A stretch of DNA of 52,545 nucleotides from Elioraea rosea (GCF_007644105.1 NZ_VFAC01000029.1:1-52545), one strand, 5' to 3'. Shown: positions 33,431 to 41,729, counted from the stretch's first letter. The notes: a model not told the origin generated them from the letters alone. Translations and numbers: made by a program.

Positions 33431-33820
33431 ATGACCCCCTTCGGCCAGCGCCTCCGCGCGCTCCGCGCCTCGCGCGGCATGACCCAGGCCGCGATGGCAG
33501 ACGCGCTGCAGGTCTCCGCCGCCTATCTCTCCGCGCTCGAGCACGGCCGCCGTGGCAGGCCGACGGCCGGGCTGATCCACCAGATCTGCGACCTGTTCGG
33601 CCTCATCTGGGACGATGCCGAGGAGCTTTCGCGGCTCGCGCGGATCTCGCACCCCCGCATCGTCGTCGACACCGCGGGGCTCGACGCGGCGCGGACGGAA
33701 CTCGCCAACCGCCTCGCGCGCGACATCGCCCGCCTGCCGGACGAGACGGTGCGCACGATGCTCGAGGCGCTGAACGCTGCCACGCCGCGGCGGCGGGTGC
33801 GGGTGCGCGCGAAAAGCTAG
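33431..33820 (+). CDS. XRE-family helix-turn-helix regulator
   Basis: The product is 129 residues from the ATG at 33431. The helix-turn-helix is at residues 5-60: FGQRLRALRASRGMTQAAMA, then LQVSAAYLSALEHGRRGRPT. The C-terminal half (ARTELANRLARDIARLPDET) is probably helical and may dimerise. The start codon abuts a hairpin repeat, leaving only CCGTC between repeat and ATG, so no usual ribosome site is seen. Its stop overlaps the mltA stop by 4 bp. Confidence 0.88.
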   Translation: MTPFGQRLRALRASRGMTQAAMADALQVSAAYLSALEHGRRGRPTAGLIHQICDLFGLIWDDAEELSRLARISHPRIVVDTAGLDAARTELANRLARDIARLPDETVRTMLEALNAATPRRRVRVRAKS

Positions 33821-35064
33821 TTCGACAGCGACGCCGGCAGGAGCAGCCACCACGCGCCGCGCGAGCGCATCCGCCCCGCCGGCTCGCCCGCCTGGTCGCC
33901 CCAGCCCCAGAACACGTCGCCCCGCACCGGGCCGCGGATGGCGCCGCCGATGTCCTGCGCCATCAGCACGCGTCGATAGGGCGCGTTCGTCAGCGGGTGG
34001 GTGATGTCGACGAACACGGGGATGCCGAGCGGAATGAAGCTGCGATCAACCGCGATCGACCGCTCCGGCGTCAGCGGCACGCCGAATGCGCCGGGCGGGC
34101 CTTCGTCCGGGTTCAGGCCGCGGATCTCGCGGAAGAACACGTAGGAGGGGTTCTGGTCCATCAGCGCCTGGGCCTCGGCGGGGTTCGCCGCAAGCCAGGC
34201 GCGGATCGACTGCATCGACACCTGCTCCTGCGTCATCACCCCACGCTCGACCAGGATGCGGCCGATCGGCACGTAGGCGTGGCCGTTCTGCGCGGCATAG
34301 CCGACGCGCGCGACGCCCCCCTCGGCGAGGCGCACGCGGCCGCTGCCCTGCACCTGCAGGAAGAAGGCATCCACGGGGTCGTCGACCCACATCATCTCGA
34401 GCCTGCGGCCATCGAGCGCGCCGCGCACGATCTCCGCCCGCGAGGCGTAGGGAACGAGGCGCCCCTGCTCGACGCGGCCCGCGGTCCGCCGGCCGCGCAG
34501 CTCCTCGAGGAACTCGCCGAGCTCGACCTGGATCAGGTCGTTCGGGCGCGCATGCAGCGGCACAGCGCCGGCGCGGCGCCTGCGGCTGCCCGACACCTCC
34601 GGCTCGTAGTAGCCGGTGAAGAGGCCGAAGGGCTCGGACTGGGCGGGGCCGACATTGGTCGCGAGCCAGGGGCGGAAGCGCGTCTCGAAGAAGCGGCGTG
34701 CCGCGGCATTGTCGCCAGGCGGAAGCCCGGCTGCCTCGTTGCAGAGCGGCATCCAGTCGGACACCCGCCCGGCGCGCGGAGCGGCGACATCGGCGCCGCC
34801 GAGCGGCCGGTCAGGCGGCATGGCGGCAAGACGGCGGCACGTCTCGGCGAAGGCGGGGATGATCTCTGCGTGCCGCTCCTCGCCCCAACCGGGCAGCACC
34901 TGGAAGGACGACGGGGCAATCGACAGGCGATCAGGCGGGGCGGCCGGCTGCGGCACGGGAACGGCGACGCAGCCTGCAACCAGGATCGCGCCAAGCAGCG
35001 CTCCGAGACGTGCGGCAGGGCCCATTGCCCCGCGCGCGATGGTGCGCCGCCGTTCTGGCCGCAT
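33817..35064 (-). CDS. mltA: Membrane-bound lytic murein transglycosylase A (lipoprotein)
   Basis: The product is 415 residues from the ATG at 35064, with GGGGGG upstream. The lipobox is GAILVAGC. The MltA domain begins near PFGLFTGYYEPEVSGSRRRR. The 3D domain at the C-terminus holds the catalytic aspartate region VLMAQDIGGAIRGPVRGDVF. It cleaves peptidoglycan glycan strands from the outer membrane. It lies 91 bp downstream of the tim44 gene on the same strand. Confidence 0.94.
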   Translation of the reverse strand: MRPERRRTIARGAMGPAARLGALLGAILVAGCVAVPVPQPAAPPDRLSIAPSSFQVLPGWGEERHAEIIPAFAETCRRLAAMPPDRPLGGADVAAPRAGRVSDWMPLCNEAAGLPPGDNAAARRFFETRFRPWLATNVGPAQSEPFGLFTGYYEPEVSGSRRRRAGAVPLHARPNDLIQVELGEFLEELRGRRTAGRVEQGRLVPYASRAEIVRGALDGRRLEMMWVDDPVDAFFLQVQGSGRVRLAEGGVARVGYAAQNGHAYVPIGRILVERGVMTQEQVSMQSIRAWLAANPAEAQALMDQNPSYVFFREIRGLNPDEGPPGAFGVPLTPERSIAVDRSFIPLGIPVFVDITHPLTNAPYRRVLMAQDIGGAIRGPVRGDVFWGWGDQAGEPAGRMRSRGAWWLLLPASLSN

Positions 35065-35155
35065 CGGTTGCCCCCCTGAATGTTCTCGTGATGTCGCCCC
35101 CGCGAGGACCGGGCTTGCGCCCGTCACGCCCTCTGGTCCTCGAAGCCCGGCATTC

Positions 35156-35830
35156 CTATTCCGAGCGCGTTCCGACGAGCAGCCAGGTCGGATCGGCCGC
35201 GTTGAGGTCGCGTGCGAAGGACCAGATGTCGATCGTCTCCACCACCGCCTCGGAGCCGGCGACGAGGATGCCGCCCTGGCCGGTGGTGATGTTGATCTGG
35301 TCGGTCACGAAGCGGACGCCGATCGTCGCGAAGGTGCCGCGCAGGTCCGCTTCGACGATCGTGCTTTCTCGGAACGACGCAACCTCGGTGCGCTGGCTCT
35401 CGCCCGCCTGCTCGCGGGCGGTGATGGCGGCCTCGAAATCGGCGTAGACCTCGGGGCTCAGCAGGCCCTTCAGCGTATCCCGGTCACCCGCCGCGAAGGA
35501 GGTGACGATCATGCGGAAGGCACCCTCCGCGCCATCGAGGAAGGCGGCGGCGTCGAAGGAGGGGTCGACCTGCCGGATGCGGGCGAGCGCCTGGCCGGCC
35601 GGGCTCGCCGGCGCGGGAAGCGCGCGGGCGGGGCCGGGCAGGGCGCGCTGGTCGGCCGCGTCCTCCGCCGTGGTGTCGATCGTTCGCTGGGCCTCGCCCG
35701 TGCCCTGGTCGAGCGGCGCGGGCGGGCGCTCATAGCCCGTGCGACGGCCGAGGATGCCGCGCAGGCGCAGCACCAGGAATGCCGCGACCATCGCGAACAG
35801 GATCAGATCAACGGGGAAGCCGCCTGCCAT
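35156..35830 (-). CDS. Tim44-domain membrane-anchored protein (TimA-like)
   Basis: The product is 224 residues from the ATG at 35830. A single N-terminal anchor (FPVDLILFAMVAAFLVLRLR) is followed by a linker rich in Pro and Ala. A Tim44-like domain from about residue 85 holds PSFDAAAFLDGAEGAFRMIV and the conserved DIWSFARDLNAADPTWLLVG end. Related alphaproteobacterial proteins assist assembly at the inner membrane. The tim44-mltA order next to secB is common in this class. Confidence 0.9.
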   Translation of the reverse strand: MAGGFPVDLILFAMVAAFLVLRLRGILGRRTGYERPPAPLDQGTGEAQRTIDTTAEDAADQRALPGPARALPAPASPAGQALARIRQVDPSFDAAAFLDGAEGAFRMIVTSFAAGDRDTLKGLLSPEVYADFEAAITAREQAGESQRTEVASFRESTIVEADLRGTFATIGVRFVTDQINITTGQGGILVAGSEAVVETIDIWSFARDLNAADPTWLLVGTRSE

Positions 35831-35949
35831 ATGCAAGAGATAGGGGAGGGGCGGGACCCGCACAAGCGGAACCGGAGGCGGCTTTCGCCGGCGTGACCCT
35901 GCCACGCGCCCCCTTGCCGGGTTTCCAGGGCTTCGCTACCTCGGGCTGC

Positions 35950-36507
35950 ATGATCCTCCTCCGCCACGGCCAGTCCGAATTCAACGCCGCCTTCTCCGTC
36001 ACCCGCGTCGATCCCGGCATCGCCGATCCGAAGCTAACCCCGCTCGGGCGCGAGCAGGCGGAGGCTGCTGCGGAGGCGCTCGCTGGCGAACGCATCGCGC
36101 GGATCATCTGCTCGCCCTTCACCCGCGCGTTGCAGACGGCGGCGATCGTCGCCGGACGGCTTTCGCTTCCGGTCGTCGTCAACCCGATCGTGCGCGAGCG
36201 CTGCGCCTTCCATTGCGACATCGGCACGCCGACCTCCGCCCTCGCCCGCGCGTGGCCCGACCTCGATTTCTCGCACATCGACGAGCAGTGGTGGCCGACG
36301 CTCGAGGAGAGCGAGGCAGAGACGGAGGCGCGCGCCGCAGCGTTCCGCGCAGAGATGGCGGCGCTGCCCGACTGGTCGGACACGCTGGTCGTCACGCACT
36401 GGGGGTTCATCCTCTGCATGACCGGCGAGCGCGTGCAGAACTGCGAATGGCGCCGCTGCGACCCGACCGCGCCAGGCCCCGAGGCGGTGCCCTGGCTGAA
36501 GATGTGA
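35950..36507 (+). CDS. Histidine phosphatase (phosphoglycerate mutase-like)
   Basis: The product is 185 residues. The start at 35950 places MILLRHGQSEFN, with the catalytic His in RHG, at the N-terminus. A GTG at 35893 with GGAGG upstream would add 19 residues. The second catalytic His is in LVVTHWGFILC, and SPFTRALQTAAIVA is the usual middle motif. The substrate is unknown. The gene ends just before the 46-bp tandem array. Confidence 0.85.
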   Translation: MILLRHGQSEFNAAFSVTRVDPGIADPKLTPLGREQAEAAAEALAGERIARIICSPFTRALQTAAIVAGRLSLPVVVNPIVRERCAFHCDIGTPTSALARAWPDLDFSHIDEQWWPTLEESEAETEARAAAFRAEMAALPDWSDTLVVTHWGFILCMTGERVQNCEWRRCDPTAPGPEAVPWLKM

Positions 36508-36522
36508 GGCTCGTGCGGCCAG

Positions 36523-36655
36523 CCAAGCCTGCGGAGCAGGCGCCCGGCGCCTGAGGGCAAGAATCACCCCAAGCCTGCGGAGCAGGCGCCCGGCGCCTGA
36601 GGGCAAGAATCACCCCAAGCCTGCGGAGCCGGCGCCCGGAACCTGAGGGGCAAAC
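36523..36655. repeat. Three-copy 46-bp tandem array between convergent genes
   Basis: Units begin at 36523, 36569 and 36615. The first two are almost identical; the third has a few changes and is slightly shorter. Each unit contains GCCTGC-GGA-GCAGGC and GGCGC-CCG-GCGCC, two small hairpins in series. The array fills the gap between the phosphatase gene and the convergent TRAP-receptor gene, so it may terminate both transcripts. It has no unique spacers. Confidence 0.9.
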
Positions 36656-37639
36656 CTACCCGAGCGGGCCGACGGCTGCTTCCAGCGCGCCCCACGCTTC
36701 CTCGCCGAACCGCGCACGCCAGCGGGCGTAGAACCCGTCGCGCGCCAGTGCCTCGCGGAACGTGTCCGCGTCCGCCGTGTTGACGATCATCCCGCGCGCC
36801 GACAGCTCCGACACCATGCGCTCGGCCATCGCCTCGGTATGCGCACGCTGGGCCTCCGCCGCGGCACGCGCGTGCCTGCGCACCACTGCCTGGATCGTCG
36901 GCGGCAGGCTCTGCCAGAACGGCAGGTGCCCGATCAGGTTGAACCCCGACCACATGTGCCCGGTGAGCGAGAGGAAGCGGCTCACCTCGTAGAGGCGGTT
37001 CACCAGCATGACGACGAGCGCGTTCTCCTGCACGCTCGCGCGGCCGGACGCGAGCGCGGAATGGAGCTCGCGGATGTTCACCGTCACCGGCTCGCCGCCG
37101 AGGGCGCGGACGAAGTCGCGGAACAGCTCGCCATCCGGCACGCGCACGGTCAGCCCGCGCAGGTCTGCCGCGGTGCGGATCGGCGCGAGCGAGGCGCCGA
37201 AATGGCGGAACCCGTTCTCGAACGTCGCCTCGGGAAGCATCAGGATGCCGGCGCGCGCGCATTCCTCGGCGAGGTAGCGGCCGAACGGACCGTCCATCGC
37301 CTCGAAGACATGCGCGTGGTCGCGGAAAGCGAAGGGAAGGCCCTGCATCTCGGTCGCCTTCACGGCGTTGCCGAGGATGCCGCCCATCAGCGTGTGGAAC
37401 TCGAGCCGCCCGTCCTGGACCATCCGCAGCGCCTCGGTGTCCGACCCCGGGATGTCGCCGCAGCGGGCATGGACGGTGACGGCGAGCATGCCGTCGGTGT
37501 CGCGGCGCACGCCGTCCCACAGCCGCACGAGGAAGCCGTGGATGTGGCTGTCCTCTGGCTGGTTGTGAAACTGGCGGCCCGTGATGGGCGCGGCGGGAGA
37601 CGACTGCATCGCCTCCGGAACGTCTCCCGCCGCTGGCAT
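36656..37639 (-). CDS. DctP-like TRAP transporter substrate-binding protein without visible signal peptide
   Basis: The product is 327 residues. DctP-family features include FHNQPEDSHIHGFLVRLWDG near the start, MGGILGNAVKATEMQGLPFA and AADLRGLTVRVPDGELFRDF. A periplasmic receptor should carry a signal peptide, but residues 1-25 are [20 protein letters not shown], with none. The start overlaps the stop of the hydrolase gene (TGATG), which supports this start. No TRAP membrane subunits are nearby. Confidence 0.85.
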   Translation of the reverse strand: MPAAGDVPEAMQSSPAAPITGRQFHNQPEDSHIHGFLVRLWDGVRRDTDGMLAVTVHARCGDIPGSDTEALRMVQDGRLEFHTLMGGILGNAVKATEMQGLPFAFRDHAHVFEAMDGPFGRYLAEECARAGILMLPEATFENGFRHFGASLAPIRTAADLRGLTVRVPDGELFRDFVRALGGEPVTVNIRELHSALASGRASVQENALVVMLVNRLYEVSRFLSLTGHMWSGFNLIGHLPFWQSLPPTIQAVVRRHARAAAEAQRAHTEAMAERMVSELSARGMIVNTADADTFREALARDGFYARWRARFGEEAWGALEAAVGPLG

Positions 37640-38379
37640 CACTCTGCCGCCTTCGCCACGCTGACTGCGGGAGCGTAGGTGACCTTCACCTCGCCGATCC
37701 CGTCCACCCAGCCCTCGAGCACGTCGCCCGGGCCGACGGCGGCGACGCCCGCGGGCGTGCCGGTCATGATGATGTCGCCCGGCGCGAGTGCCACGAGCCG
37801 CGAGAGGTAGGCGATCGTTTCCTGCACGTTCCAGATCTGCTGCGCGAGGTCGCCCTGCTGGCGCACCTGGCCGTTCACCTTCAGCCCGATCGTGCCCTTC
37901 GCGGGATGGCCGATGCGCGCGGCCGGAACGAGTGCGCCCATCGGGCAGGACTGGTCGAAGCCCTTGCCCATCTCCCAGGGGCGCTGGAGCTTCTTCGCCT
38001 CGCCCTGCAGGTCGCGCCGCGTCATGTCGAGGCCGACGGCGTATCCCCACACATGCTCGAGCGCCTTGTCCTCGGCGATGTTCGCCCCGCCCTTGCCGAT
38101 CGCGACGACGAGCTCGATCTCGTGGTGCAGGTCCTTCGTCATCGGCGGATAGGCGATGGTCGAGCCCGACGGCACCAGCGTGTCGGCGGGCTTGGCGAAG
38201 AAGAAGGGCGGCTCGCGGTTCGGGTCATGCCCCATCTCGCGCGCATGGTCGGCGTAGTTGCGGCCGACGCACCAGATGCGGCGGACGGGAAAGAGTTGCG
38301 CCTCGCGCGGGCTCTCGCCCGCTGCCGGCGCGACCGGGATCGCGGCTTGCGGCGCGGGGGGGATGACGTAGTTCGGCAT
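37639..38379 (-). CDS. Fumarylacetoacetate hydrolase-family protein
   Basis: The product is 246 residues from the ATG at 38379, with AAGGAA upstream; a start 6 codons earlier is possible. The fold motifs are [20 protein letters not shown], the metal ligands in [14 protein letters not shown], and [14 protein letters not shown]. Members hydrolyse or decarboxylate acylpyruvates or related diketo acids. Residues 18-30 ([12 protein letters not shown]) are encoded by a REP-like hairpin element that is absent, as far as I recall, from family members whose N-termini read VAGSDARFPVRR. It is coupled to the TRAP receptor gene. Confidence 0.9.
   Translation of the reverse strand: MPNYVIPPAPQAAIPVAPAAGESPREAQLFPVRRIWCVGRNYADHAREMGHDPNREPPFFFAKPADTLVPSGSTIAYPPMTKDLHHEIELVVAIGKGGANIAEDKALEHVWGYAVGLDMTRRDLQGEAKKLQRPWEMGKGFDQSCPMGALVPAARIGHPAKGTIGLKVNGQVRQQGDLAQQIWNVQETIAYLSRLVALAPGDIIMTGTPAGVAAVGPGDVLEGWVDGIGEVKVTYAPAVSVAKAAE
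38287..38326. repeat. REP-like hairpin element inside the fumarylacetoacetase-family gene
   Basis: On the minus strand the 40 bp contain GCGGGC-GAGA-GCCCGC (38307-38322). About 30 bp (38297-38326) match the first unit of the array at 40903 with one mismatch, and the TTTCCC end matches loosely. The element is translated in frame. It is oriented like the gene. Confidence 0.75.
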
Positions 38380-38410
38380 CGTATCGTTCCTTTTCATCTA
38401 CGAACGCGTC

Positions 38411-39385
38411 TCAGTCCGCCTTGATGTCGGCGGTCCTGACCACCTCGACCCAGCGGGCATGGTCTGCCCGCATCGTGGCCGCGAGCGCATCCGCGTCGAG
38501 CGGCCAGATCTCGTTGCCCGCCTTCGCGAGCCGCTCCTCGATGCCCGGGGTCGCCAGCGCCTTGGTCGCGGCGGCGCGAGCGCGCGACACCACCGCCTCG
38601 GGCGTACCCTTCGGCGCGAACAGCGCGATCCAGGACGAGTAGTCATACCCCGCAACGCCCTGCTCGGCGACCGTCGGGATGTCCGGCATGGCCTTCGACC
38701 GGCGGGGGCCCGCGAAGGCGATGAGCCGCACCTTGTTGCCGTCGAGGAACGGGAGCGCGAGGGTGTGGGCGATGAACATCACCTGCACGTGGCCGGCGGC
38801 AAGGTCGGCCGCCGCCTGGGTGGCGCCGCGATAGGGAACATGCGTCATGCGCACGCCGGCCATCGCCATGAACATCTCGGTGGCAAGGTGCTGCGGCGAG
38901 CCCGCGCCGCCGGAGGCGTAGTTGACCTCGCCGCCCCTGCTGCGCGCCCAGGCGATGAGCTCCTGCACGTTCGTCGCCGGGACGGAAGGGTGCACGCCGA
39001 GATAGGTCGGGATGGTCGCGAAGCCGGCGATGGGGATGAAGTCGGCGAAGGTGTCGAAGCCGACGCGGCCCTGGCGGATCACCGGAAGTATGGTGAGGAT
39101 GGAGTTGTTCAGCGCAGCGAGGGTGTAGCCGTCCGGCCGCGCCCGGGCCGCACGCTCGGCGCCGATCTGCCCGGCCGCGCCGAGCACGTTCTCGACCACG
39201 AAACGCTGGCCGAGCTCGCCCTCCATCGCCTCGAGGACGATGCGCGCCGCGGCATCGGAGGCCGAGCCGGCCTGGAGCGGCAGGATCACGCCCACGGGGC
39301 GGGCGGGCCACTGCTCCTGCGCCTCCGCGCGCGCGGCAAGGGGTGCGGCAAGCGCGCCAAGGACGAGCGAACGGCGTGACACCAT
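38411..39385 (-). CDS. Bug-family (TctC-like) tripartite tricarboxylate transporter receptor
   Basis: The product is 324 residues from the ATG at 39385. The signal peptide has a twin-arginine-like start (MVSRRSLVLGALAAPLAARA). The Bug family segments are WPARPVGVILPLQAGSASDA, ENVLGAAGQIGAERAARARP, the THVPYRGATQAAADLAAGHV region and IPTVAEQGV. It should bind an organic acid in the periplasm. It has no tctAB membrane genes beside it, as is usual for Bug proteins. It is divergent from the GntR regulator. Confidence 0.92.
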   Translation of the reverse strand: MVSRRSLVLGALAAPLAARAEAQEQWPARPVGVILPLQAGSASDAAARIVLEAMEGELGQRFVVENVLGAAGQIGAERAARARPDGYTLAALNNSILTILPVIRQGRVGFDTFADFIPIAGFATIPTYLGVHPSVPATNVQELIAWARSRGGEVNYASGGAGSPQHLATEMFMAMAGVRMTHVPYRGATQAAADLAAGHVQVMFIAHTLALPFLDGNKVRLIAFAGPRRSKAMPDIPTVAEQGVAGYDYSSWIALFAPKGTPEAVVSRARAAATKALATPGIEERLAKAGNEIWPLDADALAATMRADHARWVEVVRTADIKAD

Positions 39386-39458
39386 GGACCTCTCCTCGAG
39401 CGCGGTTGCGGGACCGTTCCCGAACGCGACGCTCCCTGTCTGCGATCGGCTCTTCGCG

Positions 39459-39567
39459 ACCAATCTTCCGATTGGTTCTAGTGCGCCAAGCTGAGAGAGG
39501 TCAAGTGGACTTCCGATATCTGCGGGTACGGGCTATATGTTCGAAATGACGGATTGGTTGACCAATC
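39459..39567. promoter_or_regulatory. Two GATTGGT/ACCAATC operators of the GntR regulator
   Basis: ACCAATC-TTCC-GATTGGT is at 39459-39476 and GATTGGT-TG-ACCAATC at 39552-39567. Both use the same 7-bp arms in opposite order, and the second overlaps codons 6-11 of the gntR gene. Their position in the divergent Bug/gntR gap, with identical arms, marks them as likely binding sites for the regulator; a site in its own start region suggests autorepression. Confidence 0.65.
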
Positions 39568-40247
39568 AGGCCAATGGTACGGCGTCGGGCGGGAACGCGA
39601 CCATCCTCACCCTGCTCCAGGCCTATCTCGCCACCGCGCCCCTGCCGCCCGACGGCCGCCTGCCGCCCGAGCGCGTGCTGGCCGACAAGCTCGGCACCTC
39701 CCGGGCGGGGCTGCGCAAGGCGCTCGCGGCCCTGGAGGCGGAGGGTCAGCTCTGGCGGCATGTGGGGAAGGGGACGTTCCTCGGCGCCCGGCCGATCGGC
39801 GCGATCGGCGATGTGGCGGCGGTGGCAGCCCGGGTCGGCCCCGTGGCGGTGATGCAGGCGCGGCTAGTGCTCGAGCCGCCGCTGGCCCGGCTCGCGGCGC
39901 TGAATGCCGGGAGGTCGCAGCTCGACGCGCTGGCCGCGATCGCCACCGCCTGCGAGGCCGCACCCACCTGGCGGCACTACGAGAGCCAGGACGCCGCGCT
40001 GCACCGGGGCATTGCCGAGGCAGCGGGCAACCCGCTTCTGCTGCACCTGTTCGACCAGGCCGCCGCCGTGCGCCGGGCAGTGACCTGGGCGCGCCCGCGC
40101 GCCGGCACCGAGGCCCCGCCGCGCGACCACCACTCCTTCGCCGAGCACCGCGCGCTCGTCGCCGCCATCACCGCGCGCGACGGCGCCGCTGCCGAGGAGG
40201 CGATGCGGGCGCATATCGCAACGGTGCTGGCGCGCCTGGGCGCCTGA
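39537..40247 (+). CDS. GntR-family regulator, FadR (FCD) type
   Basis: The product is 236 residues. The winged helix (about 20-85) has LPPERVLADKLGTSRAGLRK and LEAEGQLWRHVGKGTFLGAR. The C-terminal FCD domain shows VMQARLVLEPPLARLAALNA, ALHRGIAEAAGNPLLLHLFD and the histidine metal-ligand pair of HHSFAEHRALVAAI. FCD domains bind carboxylic acids, matching the divergent Bug receptor. An ATG at 39546 is an alternative start. Confidence 0.9.
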   Translation: MFEMTDWLTNQANGTASGGNATILTLLQAYLATAPLPPDGRLPPERVLADKLGTSRAGLRKALAALEAEGQLWRHVGKGTFLGARPIGAIGDVAAVAARVGPVAVMQARLVLEPPLARLAALNAGRSQLDALAAIATACEAAPTWRHYESQDAALHRGIAEAAGNPLLLHLFDQAAAVRRAVTWARPRAGTEAPPRDHHSFAEHRALVAAITARDGAAAEEAMRAHIATVLARLGA

Positions 40248-40322
40248 GCAGCCGCCCGACGGTTGCGACCCGCCGTGGAGAGCGCCCGGGCAGGTTCGAG
40301 ATTGCAGCGGGCGTGGGCGCCC

Positions 40323-40847
40323 TTATGCGTTCGCGGCCGGCGGGGGGGTGATGTCGGCGGCGTTGGCCTGGCCGCGGCGGCTCTGCCACAGCGCGAGGAA
40401 GTCGATCGGCTGAAGAAGCACGGCGGGGAAGCCGCTCTCGCGCGTCACGTCGGAGACGATCGAGCGCGCGAAGGGGAACAGGAGCCGCGGCGCCTCGACC
40501 AGAAGCACCGGCTCGAGCATGTCCTGCGGGATCGAGGTCAGCGTGAACACGCCTGCGTAGTCGAGTTCGACGATGAAGCAGGTCTTGTCCTCGACCTTCG
40601 CCTCGGCGCGGATCGACAGCACCACCTCGAAGGCGCCGTCTGCGACCCGGCGTGCGTTCACGTCGAGGTTCACCTGGACCTGGGGGGCCTGGCGCACCTG
40701 CACGTAGATGTCTGGCGCGCCGGGAACCTCGAAGGAGAGGTCCTTCACGTACTGGATGTTGATCGCCATGCCGGGGGGCGGAGCGGCGGCGTCGCTGCCG
40801 CCCTGGCCGTCTGTCAGGCCGGAGCCGTTGGCGCGCGTATCGGTCAT
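40323..40847 (-). CDS. secB: Protein-export chaperone SecB
   Basis: The product is 174 residues from the ATG at 40847. SecB segments are INIQYVKDLSFEVPGAPDIY, VADGAFEVVLSIRAEAKVED, TCFIVELDYAGVFTL and the ARSIVSDVTRESGFPAVLLQ region, followed by PIDFLALW. It binds unfolded secretory proteins for SecA. It lies immediately downstream of a hairpin-repeat array that occupies its upstream region. Confidence 0.95.
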   Translation of the reverse strand: MTDTRANGSGLTDGQGGSDAAAPPPGMAINIQYVKDLSFEVPGAPDIYVQVRQAPQVQVNLDVNARRVADGAFEVVLSIRAEAKVEDKTCFIVELDYAGVFTLTSIPQDMLEPVLLVEAPRLLFPFARSIVSDVTRESGFPAVLLQPIDFLALWQSRRGQANAADITPPPAANA

Positions 40848-40902
40848 CTGATCTGTCCTTCGCCGTGATCCTGAAGCGTTGCGCGAGGCGCTACCACGCC
40901 CC

Positions 40903-41044
40903 GGCAGCGGGCGAAAGCCCGCGCGAGGCGCGACCCACCCTGCTTCCCGGCAACGGACCAAAACCCGCGCGAGGGGCAATCCACAAACCCCTTCCCGGCC
41001 GAGGACGAAAGCCCGCGCGAGGGCCGCCAGAGCGCCCCGTTACC
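40903..41044. repeat. Three-unit hairpin-repeat array upstream of secB
   Basis: Units begin with GGC and end with CTTCCC or TTACCC: 40903-40948 (46 bp), 40949-40996 (48 bp) and 40997-41044 (48 bp). Each contains CCCGCGCGAGG preceded by AAAG or AAAA. Unit 1 has the perfect hairpin GCGGGC-GAAA-GCCCGC (40907-40922), with a GNRA loop; units 2 and 3 have lost the left arm. Unit 3 overlaps the stop codon of the gene at 41040. A related copy lies in the fumarylacetoacetase-family gene. Confidence 0.8.
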
Positions 41045-41573
41045 CGCCCGACATGGCGAGGTCAGCCCGGTCGTACTTCGACTTGTCCCACAGCGCCTCG
41101 AACATCAGCGTCCGGATCTGCCATTCGCCGTAGCGGATGCGCCTGTTCGAGCGGCCGAGCTCCCACAGCCTCTCCATCGTGCCGCGGCCGACGATCCCGT
41201 CGACCGCCAGGCCATTGGTGTGCTGGAACGTGCCGACCTTGTTGGCGGTTGCCGACCCGAAATAGAAGTCGCGCGTGATGTCGATGTTGTCGCCCGAGCT
41301 CCTGAGGAAGATCTCGTGGTCGGGCCCGTTGTCGATCAGCTCGAGGCCGAGCCTGTTGCGTTGAAGGAGGCGCGGGCTCGTGCGGACGAGATGGTCCATC
41401 AGGATCTTCAGCCGGCACACCGCGTGCGGGCGATTGAAGTCGCGCACCGTGCGGCCCTCCTTCGAGGTGCCCGCACGGCCGCGATACACCTCCATGTCGT
41501 CGCCGAGCGAGCCCGAGCCGACCATCAGGGCCCAGGGGCTCGCGCTGAACTTCGTCCAGGGATTGGTCGCCAT
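41040..41573 (-). CDS. Unknown protein with peptidoglycan-binding-like segment
   Basis: The product is 177 residues from the ATG at 41573, with GGGAGGG upstream. The region GTFQHTNGLAVDGIVGRGTM followed by ERLWELG resembles the end of a peptidoglycan-binding domain 1. The rest (FNRPHAVCRLKILMDHLVRT, HEIFLRSSGDNIDITRDFYF) is not familiar. There is no signal peptide. Its stop codon lies in a repeat unit. It may belong to the stress-like group of small genes that follows. Confidence 0.6.
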   Translation of the reverse strand: MATNPWTKFSASPWALMVGSGSLGDDMEVYRGRAGTSKEGRTVRDFNRPHAVCRLKILMDHLVRTSPRLLQRNRLGLELIDNGPDHEIFLRSSGDNIDITRDFYFGSATANKVGTFQHTNGLAVDGIVGRGTMERLWELGRSNRRIRYGEWQIRTLMFEALWDKSKYDRADLAMSGG

Positions 41574-41705
41574 GCTTCCCTCCCGTTCTCGCAGCCCAGC
41601 CGCCGCGGAGAGATGCGAGGCCTGCTCCGCGGAGCCGGGCGGGGAGAGCCTAGCGGCGCCCGCCGGCGGATGCGCGTGCCGCACGTCACGCTTCGCAGGG
41701 CCGAC

Positions 41706-41729
41706 GCAACTTTGCCGATGCGCCGCGTT
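41706..41729 (+). promoter_or_regulatory. Possible ECF-type promoter of the DUF892 gene
   Basis: GCAACTT followed by 13 bases and CGTT, ending 39 bp before the ATG. General-stress (EcfG) promoters in alphaproteobacteria read GGAAC, 16-17 bases, CGTT. This has one mismatch in the first box and short spacing. A similar GCAACTT...GGTT pair precedes the membrane protein gene at 42863. Tentative. Confidence 0.3.

Noticed and set aside
36523-36655. CRISPR array
   Set aside because: The units abut directly with no unique spacers, there are only three copies, and no cas genes are near.
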